Assembly (NCBI GenBank): GCA_963827065.1
Contig: CAWGZM010000001.1
Span: forward strand, 372,001 to 436,000
Origin: JACVRW01 sp963827065
Lineage (GTDB): Bacteria > Actinomycetota > Thermoleophilia > Solirubrobacterales > Thermoleophilaceae
Length of the DNA: 64,000 bases
Direction of reading: 5' to 3'
How positions within the stretch are numbered: the stretch's first letter is position 1; the number at the start of each line of letters is the position of its first letter. The notes beneath the pieces are model-generated. The model was not told where the DNA came from. It searched no databases and worked only from the letters and a program-made list of their open reading frames with translations. Of the stretch, positions 51,572 to 58,862 are shown piece after piece. The translations under genes were made by a program, and so were the position numbers.

Positions 51572-51584
51572 GTAAGAGGATGGG

Positions 51585-51610
51585 CTGCCCCCCGGTTCGC
51601 CGGGGGGCAG
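51585..51610. terminator. Strong bidirectional hairpin terminator
   Basis: CTGCCCCCCGG-TTCG-CCGGGGGGCAG gives an 11-base perfect stem with a TTCG tetraloop. It sits between the convergent stops of the lyase-like gene (51571) and the FAD oxidoreductase (51621) and should end both transcripts. Confidence 0.85.
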
Positions 51611-51620
51611 TTCCGCCTGC

Positions 51621-52880
51621 TCAGCTCCAGGGATAGGGGCTGTTCGAGACGGGGTGCAGGTCGCCGCTCGCGAAGCGCTCGTAGCGGAAGGGATGCAAGA
51701 GCGACGAGTGCTCGCCCGTCACGACGCGCGCTATCTCCTTGCCCACGGCGATCATCTTGTAGCCGTGGTTCGAGTCGGCGGCCATGAACACGTTCGGGCG
51801 CATGTAGTCGAACACCGGGAAGTTGTCGGCCGTGAACGCCCCCACCCCGCCCGAGCGGACCTGGCGGTACTTCGGCCGTGAGCCCTCGAAGCGCTCCATG
51901 CAGTGCGAGAGTGCGGCGCACCAGAGATCGGGGAAACCCTCCTCGACCGTGCCGGTTGGGTAGGGGTCGACGTCGAACTCGTGGCCCTTGGGGAGCGGCG
52001 AGGCGCCGCCCTGGACCGAGTGCTTGTCCTGCTTGAAGTAGATCCCCCACTGCTCGTCCGTCACGCGCTCGCCGTCATCGGCGTGAAGCGGCGCGGTCGA
52101 GTCGACGTGCAGCACCGGCGGCAGCGAGCCGTCAGCCGTGACGAACACGCTCGGGTCGACGTCGATCTCGCCCTCCTGGAGGTACCAGTAGGTCCACATC
52201 TCGCGCTCGGCGCCGGCGACCTCGAGCCGCCGCGGCAGGCCGAGCTCGTCCCACAGGCCCGCCACCCAGGGCCCGACCGCCACGATCACCTGCTCGGGGG
52301 CAATCGGGCCGGCGCTCGTGTCGACGCGCGTGACGGCGCCCGAGCCGTCGAGCTCGAAGCCTGTTACCCCGACGCCCTCCTCGATGGACGCGCCCGCGGC
52401 ACGCGCCTTCGACGCCAGCCCCAGCATCGAGTCCCGGTTGAAGGCGAAGCCACCCTGGTGCTCGTGCAGGCAGACGCTCAGCCCGGGCGCCCGCCAGTCG
52501 GGGAAGAGCGCGCGCATGTGGGCGGCCACCTCGGCCTCGCCCATGACGAGCTCGGACTCGTAGCCGATCCGCTGCTGGCGCTCGAAGACCGTCGTGAGGT
52601 CGTCCTCCTGGGCGCCGTCGCCCAGCGCGATGTAGCCGGAGCCGTGGTAGGCGAACGTCTCGGGGTCGGACTCCCAGATCTCGACGCAGGCGGCCATCAG
52701 CTCCTGCATCGCCGGCTGAAAGTAGTTGTTGCGGATCACCCCGCAGGCGATCCCGGACGCGCCCGCCGCGACGGAGGTCTTGTCGAGGACGAGCACCTCC
52801 TCGCCCTGCTCGGCCAGGTGCCAGGCGGTCGAGAGGCCGTGGACCCCGGCCCCTATGACCAGATAGGGAACCGAGCGCAT
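51621..52880 (-). CDS. FAD-dependent oxidoreductase (DAO/SoxB-like family)
   Basis: A 419-residue flavoprotein of the D-amino-acid oxidase family, which oxidises secondary or tertiary amines. The FAD-binding N-terminus is YLVIGAGVHGLSTAWHLAEQ, then DKTSVAAGASGIACGVIRNN; the C-terminus has SGGVGAFTADNFPVFDYMRP and DSNHGYKMIAVGKEIARVV. It is related to but distinct from the SoxB subunit at 60.6 kb. It is the last gene of the long minus-strand operon, one base after the 142-residue protein. A methylated amino acid or amine is a plausible substrate, inferred from context. Confidence 0.85.
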   Translation of the reverse strand: MRSVPYLVIGAGVHGLSTAWHLAEQGEEVLVLDKTSVAAGASGIACGVIRNNYFQPAMQELMAACVEIWESDPETFAYHGSGYIALGDGAQEDDLTTVFERQQRIGYESELVMGEAEVAAHMRALFPDWRAPGLSVCLHEHQGGFAFNRDSMLGLASKARAAGASIEEGVGVTGFELDGSGAVTRVDTSAGPIAPEQVIVAVGPWVAGLWDELGLPRRLEVAGAEREMWTYWYLQEGEIDVDPSVFVTADGSLPPVLHVDSTAPLHADDGERVTDEQWGIYFKQDKHSVQGGASPLPKGHEFDVDPYPTGTVEEGFPDLWCAALSHCMERFEGSRPKYRQVRSGGVGAFTADNFPVFDYMRPNVFMAADSNHGYKMIAVGKEIARVVTGEHSSLLHPFRYERFASGDLHPVSNSPYPWS

Positions 52881-52881
52881 C

Positions 52882-53310
52882 TCAGTGAAGCGGAGGCTCC
52901 CAGCCCTCTAGCACGGGCGGGCGCCAGTTCTCTCCCACGGTCTTCGATCCCTCGACCCACGGCCCCAGCTCGGGCTGCGGGAACTTGCAGTGGGCCTGCT
53001 TGAGGCGGATGCCGTAGGAGTTGCCCGACCGCAGGTGGGCGATCAGCACCTTGCGGGCTATCTCGTTCTCGTGGCCCTCGGGGATCGGGAAGTAGATCTT
53101 GAGGAAGGAGTTCGAGTAGCGGTCGAACACCGCCGGCATGCCCTCCTCCTCGAGCAGCTCGATGTCCTCGAGCCAGTTGATGTCCTGGCCCGGGGTCGCC
53201 GCCTCCAGGTCGATGTCCTCGACGAGGCCGATGTCTTCCTGGTATGGGAAGCGCTTGCCGGAGAGGAACTCGGCGTCGATCGAGACGATTTTCTGGGGCT
53301 CCGCGCTCAT
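52882..53310 (-). CDS. Unrecognised 142-residue protein in the amine operon
   Basis: I do not recognise a family. The N-terminal third is acidic (EDIGLVEDIDLEAATPGQDI, WLEDIELLEEEG); the middle has a mixed pattern (FDRYSNSFLKIYFPIPEGHE, VLIAHLRSGNSYGIRLKQAH) and the end is tryptophan- and proline-rich (VEGSKTVGENWRPPVLEGWE). There is one cysteine, so it is not a SoxD zinc protein. Its ATG overlaps the FMN-subunit stop as ATGA, and the FAD oxidoreductase follows after one base. Translational coupling on both sides suggests a subunit of one of these enzymes. Confidence 0.65.
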   Translation of the reverse strand: MSAEPQKIVSIDAEFLSGKRFPYQEDIGLVEDIDLEAATPGQDINWLEDIELLEEEGMPAVFDRYSNSFLKIYFPIPEGHENEIARKVLIAHLRSGNSYGIRLKQAHCKFPQPELGPWVEGSKTVGENWRPPVLEGWEPPLH

Positions 53311-54743
53311 CGTTCCACTCGCTCCGGCGCGGGCAGCTCGTCGACCGGGTTCTCGAGGTAGCGGTCGAGCATCGTCTTGATCTCCTCGAGCGCGCGCGAC
53401 TCGGACACGCCCGGGATGTAGTCGGTGCCGGCAAGCGGCACGCGCGCCATTGCGGCGGCCTCGGTCGTGAGCGCGGCCAGGTCCTCCGGCTCGAGGCTGT
53501 GGATGTTCGTCTTGCCGCAGGCGCGAGCGAGCATCTGCACCTCGAGCGTGAGCGTGTGCAAGAAGTTGTAGACGCGGGTGGCCGCCTCCTCGACGTTGAG
53601 GCGCTTGCGCAGCTCCGGGTCCTGGGTGGTGATGCCGACGGGGCAGCGGCCGGTATGGCAGTGGTAGCACTGGCCGGCCGGCACGCCGATCGTGCCCTCG
53701 TAGTCGGTGACGCCGGGGATCTCCTTGTTGCAGTTGAGCGCCATCAGGGAGGAGTGGCCGATCGCCACCGCCGTGGCGCCGAGGGCGAGGCACTTGGCGA
53801 TGTCGCCGCCGTTCCGGATTCCGCCCGCGACGACCAGGTCGATCTCGTCTGCGAGCCCCACGTCCTCGAGGGCGCGCCGTGCCTCGGGAATGGCCGCCAT
53901 CAGCGGAATGCCGGTCTCCTCGGAGGCCACGTGCGGGCCCGCTCCGGTGCCGCCCTCGGCGCCGTCGAGGTAGATGATGTCCGGCCCGCACTTGGCCGCC
54001 ATGCGCACGTCGTCGTAGACCCGCGCCGCGCCGAGCTTCAGCTGGATCGGGATCTCGTAGTTCGTCGCCTCACGCGTCTCCTGCACCTTCAGCGAGAGGT
54101 CGTCGGGCCCGAGCCAGTCGGGGTGGCGAGCCGGCGAGCGCTGATCGATGCCGGCCGGCAGCGAGCGCATCTCGGCCACCTGCTCGGTCACCTTCTGGCC
54201 CATCAGATGGCCGCCCAGGCCGACCTTGCAGCCCTGCCCGATGAAGAACTCGACGGCGTCGGCGAGCATCAGGTGATGCGGGTTGAAGCCGTAGCGGCTC
54301 TGGATGATCTGGTAGTACCACTTGGTCGAGAGGTCGCGCTCGGGCGGGATCATCCCGCCCTCTCCGGAGCAGGTCGCGGAGCCCGCCATCGAGGCGCCCT
54401 TGGCCAGCGCCATCTTGGCCTCGATCGAGAGCGCCCCGAAGCTCATGCCCGTGATGTAGACGGGGATGTCGAGCTCGATCGGCTTCTTCGCGAAGCGCGC
54501 GCCGAGCACTGTCTTCGTCACGCACTTCTCGCGATAGCCCTCGATCACGAAGCGCGTGAGCGTGCCGGGCAGGAAGATCAGCTCGTCCCAGTGCGGGATC
54601 TTCTTGAACATCGAGAAGCCGCGCATCCGGTAGCGGCCGAGCTCGGCCTTCATGTGGATGTCGTCGATGACCTCGGGCGTGAAGATGTTCGAGCGCCCGA
54701 GGACCGTCCGGCGCGAGGGTGCGTTCTCGTCGGACGGGGCCAT
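53307..54743 (-). CDS. FMN-binding glutamate-synthase-domain protein (GlxD/MgsC-like), copy 2
   Basis: A 478-residue FMN barrel like the central part of glutamate synthase: ITGMSFGALSIEAKMALAKG, GSATCSGEGGMIPPER, GQGCKVGLGGHLMGQKVTEQ, YLDGAEGGTGAGPHVASEE. The 3Fe-4S cysteines are intact (GQCYHCHTGRCPVGITTQD), unlike in copy 1. The start ATG at 54743 overlaps the GXGXG gene stop by one base. In N-methylglutamate-type systems this subunit forms the N-methylated amino acid from methylamine released by the amidotransferase. The neighbourhood (glutamine synthetase, Sox-like dehydrogenase) supports that reading. Confidence 0.88.
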   Translation of the reverse strand: MAPSDENAPSRRTVLGRSNIFTPEVIDDIHMKAELGRYRMRGFSMFKKIPHWDELIFLPGTLTRFVIEGYREKCVTKTVLGARFAKKPIELDIPVYITGMSFGALSIEAKMALAKGASMAGSATCSGEGGMIPPERDLSTKWYYQIIQSRYGFNPHHLMLADAVEFFIGQGCKVGLGGHLMGQKVTEQVAEMRSLPAGIDQRSPARHPDWLGPDDLSLKVQETREATNYEIPIQLKLGAARVYDDVRMAAKCGPDIIYLDGAEGGTGAGPHVASEETGIPLMAAIPEARRALEDVGLADEIDLVVAGGIRNGGDIAKCLALGATAVAIGHSSLMALNCNKEIPGVTDYEGTIGVPAGQCYHCHTGRCPVGITTQDPELRKRLNVEEAATRVYNFLHTLTLEVQMLARACGKTNIHSLEPEDLAALTTEAAAMARVPLAGTDYIPGVSESRALEEIKTMLDRYLENPVDELPAPERVER

Positions 54744-55513
54744 CACAGCACCAGCTTCCTCTCGCTCGGCTCGAGGCTGTCGTAGTTGTAGAGCTTCTTG
54801 CCGCACACGAACTTCTTCAGCTCGGGCGGCTCGCCGAGGCCGTAGATCCCGAACTTGCGCTTGATCAGCTCGGTGTCGGCGTCGGTCCACTCGCCCTCGA
54901 CGCAGTCGATGCCGAGCGAGGCGACCTTGCCGCCGACGTAGAGCGTGCCGTCGTACATCGAGTCGCCGAGCCCGTGGCCGACGTCGCCGAGGATGATCTG
55001 GCGGCCGCGCTGCATCATGAAGCCGGTCATCGAGCCGGCGCTGCCCATCACGATGATGGTGCCGCCCTTCTGGTCGATGCCGGTGCGGGCGCCCACCTGG
55101 CCCTTCACGACCAGGTCGCCGCCGCGCAGCGCCGCGCCGGCCAGCGAGCCGGCGTTTGACTCGATCACGACGACCCCGGACATCATGTTCTCGGCGACCG
55201 ACCAGCCCACGCGGCCGTGGATCTGCACCTCGGGGCCGTCGATCAGCCCGCAGCCGAAATAGCCGAGGCTGCCCTCGAAGGTGATCCGGCAGCGCGTCAG
55301 GATGCCGACGCCGAGCGAGTGGCGCGCGCTCGGATTGAGAATCGTCACGTCCCTGACGCCCTGGTCGTAGACGAGCCAGCGCAGCTCCGCGTTGATCTTG
55401 CGAGTGGACAGCTCGCGCGCCTCAATCACCGCGCGCTCGCCGTCGATCTCCGAGACCTTCGGGATCGTGCCGTCGAGCTCGACGAGCCCGCGCGCGTCGT
55501 AGGTGGCCGTCAC
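54743..55513 (-). CDS. Glutamate-synthase GXGXG-domain protein (GlxC/MgsB-like), copy 2
   Basis: A 256-residue beta-helix domain: LGYFGCGLIDGPEVQIHGRV, MMSGVVVIESNAGSLAGAAL, GGTIIVMGSAGSMTGFMMQR, LGDSMYDGTLYVGGKVASLG. The GTG at 55513 is chosen because it overlaps the amidotransferase stop as GTGA, matching the copy 1 operon; a TTG at 55522 is also open. It is a structural partner of the flanking amidotransferase and FMN subunits. Confidence 0.87.
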   Translation of the reverse strand: MTATYDARGLVELDGTIPKVSEIDGERAVIEARELSTRKINAELRWLVYDQGVRDVTILNPSARHSLGVGILTRCRITFEGSLGYFGCGLIDGPEVQIHGRVGWSVAENMMSGVVVIESNAGSLAGAALRGGDLVVKGQVGARTGIDQKGGTIIVMGSAGSMTGFMMQRGRQIILGDVGHGLGDSMYDGTLYVGGKVASLGIDCVEGEWTDADTELIKRKFGIYGLGEPPELKKFVCGKKLYNYDSLEPSERKLVL

Positions 55514-56448
55514 CTCGTCCAAACCATCACCGCGCCCTCGTAGGGGTCGTAGGTCTCGATCTCGCGGTCGACCACCTTGCGGATCGCGATCTCCTCGGAG
55601 GCGAGCGCGACGATGTCATCCGACTCGTAGAGCACCAGCGGCTTGGCCCCGAGCTCGTCCTTGGCCACGCCGAGCGCGTCCTCGGTCACGCAGAGGTAGG
55701 TGAAGACGCCGTCCAGCTCACCAAGGCTGCGGCGCATCGAGTCCTCGAGCGAGTCGCCCTGCGCCATCCGCTCGGCCAGGTAGACGGCGATGATCTCGGA
55801 GTCGCACTCGCTCTGGAAGCGGTGACCGGCGCGCTCGAGGCGGCGCCGCCACTGGTGGTAGTTGGTCAGCTGGCCGTTGTGCACCACGGCCACGTCGGGG
55901 AACGGATAGGCCCAGTAGGGATGGGCGTTGGCGATGTCGACGTCGGACTCCGTGGCCATGCGCGCGTGGCCGATCGCGTGGGTACCGATGAAGGAGTCGA
56001 GCTTGTAGTCGGCCGCCACGGTGTCGGCATCGCCGAGGTCCTTGATGATCTCGAGCGAGCGGCCCAGCGAGAGCACTTCGGTGTCGCGCACGTCCTCGAC
56101 GTAGTCGGCGAGCTGCTTGAGGTCGCCGTCAAAGCCGAAGGCGACCGTCAGCGCGTGCTGCGAAGTGGTTGCGTCGATCGAGCTGATCGCGGCCCCTGAC
56201 GCCGTCATGCGGCTCTCGATGTCCGCCCGCTGGCGATTCAGTCGCTCGGCGAAGTCGAACTCCTGGTGCCCGTTCGACTCCGCCAGCTTCACGTGCATCA
56301 CGTAGCCCTCGGCCTCGGGCCTGTAGAGCGCGTAGCCGGTCGAGTCCGGGCCGCGGTGCTTCATCGCCTGCAGCATCGCGGTCATGTCCGCGCCGACCCG
56401 GTGCTCACCGCCCCCGTTGCGGTAGATGATCCCAGCGATCCCGCACAT
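55510..56448 (-). CDS. Class II glutamine amidotransferase subunit (GlxB/MgsA-like), copy 2
   Basis: A 312-residue Ntn glutaminase starting MCGIAGIIYR, with Cys2 as nucleophile. KHRGPDSTGYALY, GHARMATESD, VVHNGQLTNYHQWRR and ECDSEIIAVYLAERM are the signatures. It begins 13 bases after the second glutamine synthetase stop, and would act on that enzyme's amide product. It is clearly paralogous to the 15.4-kb gene but longer in the middle. Confidence 0.88.
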   Translation of the reverse strand: MCGIAGIIYRNGGGEHRVGADMTAMLQAMKHRGPDSTGYALYRPEAEGYVMHVKLAESNGHQEFDFAERLNRQRADIESRMTASGAAISSIDATTSQHALTVAFGFDGDLKQLADYVEDVRDTEVLSLGRSLEIIKDLGDADTVAADYKLDSFIGTHAIGHARMATESDVDIANAHPYWAYPFPDVAVVHNGQLTNYHQWRRRLERAGHRFQSECDSEIIAVYLAERMAQGDSLEDSMRRSLGELDGVFTYLCVTEDALGVAKDELGAKPLVLYESDDIVALASEEIAIRKVVDREIETYDPYEGAVMVWTR

Positions 56449-56461
56449 GGCTCGACCCCCG

Positions 56462-57925
56462 CTAGGGGAGGACCTCCAGGTACTCCTCCTGCTCCCAGTC
56501 GGTCACGGCCGCGAGGTAGCGCTCCCACTCGTCGCGCTTGTAGTGCTCGAAGACCTTGTAGAGGCGGCCCGGCATGGCGCCGAGAACGACATCGTCCTTG
56601 GCGAGCGCGTCGAGCGCGGCGCCGAGCGAGTCGGGCACCTTCTCTATGTCCTCGCCCGCCTGCAGCAGGTCATATGTATTGCCGGTCTGCGGCGGGCCCG
56701 GATCGCTCTCGTTGCGGATGCCGTCGAGGCCCGCCACCAGCAGCGAGGCCACCGTCAGGTAGGGGTTGCAGGACGAGTCGACGCCGCGGTACTCGAAGCG
56801 GCCGCCGGAGGCGACACGCACCGTGCAGGTGCGGTTCTGCCAGCCCCAGTTCTTGTAGACGGGCGCCCAGAAGCCCCGGTCCCACATGCGGCAGTAGGAG
56901 TTGACCGTCGGGTTCCCCACGCACATGAGCGCGCCGAAGTGGTCGAGCATGCCACCAAGGAAGCGGCGCGCGGTGTCGGATAGCTGCGCGGGGCCGTCCG
57001 GGTCATGGAAGACGTTGTTGCCGTCCTCGTCCATGAGCGTGAAGTGGTGGTGATGGCCGTTGGCCGAAACGCCGGTGAAGGGTTTGGGCATGAAGGTGCC
57101 GAGCAGCCCGTGCTTGCGACCCACCGCGGCGATGATCTGCCGGTAGGTCGTGATGTTGTCGGCCGTCTTGACCGGGCGATCGAAGCGGAAGTTGAGCTCG
57201 AGCTGGCCGGGCGCGTCCTCGTGGTCGCCGTAGCTCATGTCGAGGCCGAGCGCCTGCCCGTATTCGATCACGTCGAGCAGCACCGGACGCAGCTCCTCGA
57301 ACTGGTGGATGTGGTAGCAGTAGGGCTTCGTGACGCCGTCGGCGGAGCCGTCCTCGCCGCGCCTCAGCCACATCATCTCGGGCTCGATGCCGATCAGGAA
57401 GCTGTAGCCGAGCTCCTGCTCGAACTCGTTGACGACGCGCTTCAGGTTCTGGCGCGGGTCGGCGTCGAGCAGTTCGCCGGTCTCGGTGTCGTAGCAATCG
57501 CAGTAGACGCGCGCCACGCGAGGGTCCCAGGGCAGCACGGCGAAGGTGTCGAGATCGGCGATCGCCGCGAGCTCGGACTCCTCCGGGCCGAAGCCGATGT
57601 AGTTGCCGTCGCGGTCGGTGAACAGGTTCGCCGTCGCGCCGTACACGAGCTGGTAGCCCCTCTCGGCGACCTGCGGGAAGAAGTCCGCCACCACGCCCTT
57701 GCCCATCACGCGGCCGGTGATGGAGACCTGCTGGAAGAAGACGTACTTGATCCCCTGCTCCTGGATGCGGCGGGTGATCTCCTCGATCCGCTCACGCCGG
57801 CCCGGGGCGTTGCGGGCCTCCTCAAGCGTCGCGGGCGGCAGCGTCGTCCGGGGCGTCTCGAGGACCGTGCTGACGGTGCCGCCGAAGGTCGGGGCGGCGC
57901 CGTTGACGGTGACGCTGTCGCTCAT
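56462..57925 (-). CDS. Glutamine synthetase family protein, second copy (possible gamma-glutamylmethylamide synthetase)
   Basis: A 487-residue glutamine-synthetase fold enzyme with an extra N-terminal segment of about 45 residues. Motifs include GIEPEMMWLRRGEDG, YGDHEDAPGQLELNFRFDRP, MPKPFTGVSANGHHHHFTLM and GGRFEYRGVDSSCNPYLTVA. It differs from the 16.5-kb type III enzyme. Because it leads directly into the amidotransferase, GXGXG and FMN genes, it probably makes the amide they consume; methylamine or ammonia cannot be told apart. It has its own promoter region with operator site G. Confidence 0.85.
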   Translation of the reverse strand: MSDSVTVNGAAPTFGGTVSTVLETPRTTLPPATLEEARNAPGRRERIEEITRRIQEQGIKYVFFQQVSITGRVMGKGVVADFFPQVAERGYQLVYGATANLFTDRDGNYIGFGPEESELAAIADLDTFAVLPWDPRVARVYCDCYDTETGELLDADPRQNLKRVVNEFEQELGYSFLIGIEPEMMWLRRGEDGSADGVTKPYCYHIHQFEELRPVLLDVIEYGQALGLDMSYGDHEDAPGQLELNFRFDRPVKTADNITTYRQIIAAVGRKHGLLGTFMPKPFTGVSANGHHHHFTLMDEDGNNVFHDPDGPAQLSDTARRFLGGMLDHFGALMCVGNPTVNSYCRMWDRGFWAPVYKNWGWQNRTCTVRVASGGRFEYRGVDSSCNPYLTVASLLVAGLDGIRNESDPGPPQTGNTYDLLQAGEDIEKVPDSLGAALDALAKDDVVLGAMPGRLYKVFEHYKRDEWERYLAAVTDWEQEEYLEVLP

Positions 57926-57996
57926 GCATCTACCTCCGGGAGTTCGGTCGCTGGGCCGGGGCCGGCTGCCCGGCGCGCGGCGACTATATCACCGCT

Positions 57997-58014
57997 TTGA
58001 GCAAATTTGTATAT
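57997..58014. promoter_or_regulatory. Operator-like palindrome, site G (before second glutamine synthetase)
   Basis: TTGAGCAAATTTGTATAT matches TTGNNCNAATTNGNNCAA at 10 of 12 fixed positions. It lies 72-89 bases upstream of the glutamine synthetase start, in the 114-base gap after gntR. On the minus strand a TATAGT -10-like box (57983-57988) follows, so the palindrome would overlap the -35 region. Confidence 0.6.
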
Positions 58015-58039
58015 CCGCTCGGCTGCCGCTTTCGGCGGT

Positions 58040-58861
58040 TCAGGCGCGCGAGTTTCGTGCGATCGCAGGCACCGGCGGCAGGTCCTCTAGCCAGCGCATC
58101 ACGTGCAGGTCGATGCTGCGCGGGATGAAGATATCGGTCGAGTGCATGACCGGCGTGCCCTCCGCCGTCGAGGTCACGTGGTCGATCTCGAGCGCCGCGA
58201 CGGTCTCGTCCACGCCGAGCGCGCGACCGACGCGGTCGCGCTTCGTGAGCAGGCGCGCCGTGATGTGCGCGCGCGTGTAGGCGACCGGGACGCCCTGGCC
58301 GAGCAGCACGTCGAGGACCATCTCCCCGCGCTCGAGCGCCTGGCGCGTGCGGGCCGCGGTCGGCAGCTCGATGTCGGGATCGACGACGTCGCGCATCCAG
58401 GCGCCGGGGCGGCCGTCCATCAGCAGGACGCGCGTGACAGTGCTGGCCTCGGCATCCGCTTCGAGGCCGAACAGCTCGCCGAGCTCGGGGCCGAGCCGGC
58501 GGCTCTCCAACTCGAGCTCGCCGAGCTCGAGCTTCACGCCGCGCTGGCGCGCGAGCTCGCTGTAGGAGATGAGCCGCTCGAGGCCCTCGTCGAGGCTCGT
58601 CCCGGTCGAGCGCCCGACGTACGTGCCGCTCCCCTGCCGGCGCACGATCTCGCCGCTCTCCTCGAGCCGCTGCAGCGCCGTGCGCAGGGTGCCGCGCGAG
58701 ATCCCCAGCTGACCGGAGAGCTCCTGCTCCGGCGGCAGGCGCTCCCCAGCGCGGTGGCGCCCGGTGGCGAGCCAGGTACGCAGCGCCTCCTCGGCGATGT
58801 CGACGAGGGACGGCTTGCCCGGACGGCCGGGCGCACCCGCTGGTTCCGCGCGCGCACTCAC
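58040..58861 (-). CDS. GntR-family regulator with UTRA domain (HutC type)
   Basis: A 273-residue regulator. The N-terminal winged HTH spans residues 18-88 (RAGERLPPEQELSGQLGISR, GTLRTALQRLEESGEIVRRQ, GSGTYV). The C-terminal UTRA ligand domain follows (about 105-260: VTRVLLMDGRPGAWMRDVVD, HVTSTAEGTPVMHSTDIFIP). HutC-type regulators usually repress catabolic genes until a metabolite binds. It lies one base after fhs in the operon and just before operator site G, which makes it the best candidate for binding the shared palindrome, though this is untested. Confidence 0.88.
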   Translation of the reverse strand: MSARAEPAGAPGRPGKPSLVDIAEEALRTWLATGRHRAGERLPPEQELSGQLGISRGTLRTALQRLEESGEIVRRQGSGTYVGRSTGTSLDEGLERLISYSELARQRGVKLELGELELESRRLGPELGELFGLEADAEASTVTRVLLMDGRPGAWMRDVVDPDIELPTAARTRQALERGEMVLDVLLGQGVPVAYTRAHITARLLTKRDRVGRALGVDETVAALEIDHVTSTAEGTPVMHSTDIFIPRSIDLHVMRWLEDLPPVPAIARNSRA

Positions 58862-58862
58862 C

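Noticed and set aside
52882..53310. The 142-residue protein as the missing SoxD subunit
   Set aside because: SoxD has cysteine/histidine zinc ligands near its N-terminus; this protein has a single cysteine and a different size and pattern.
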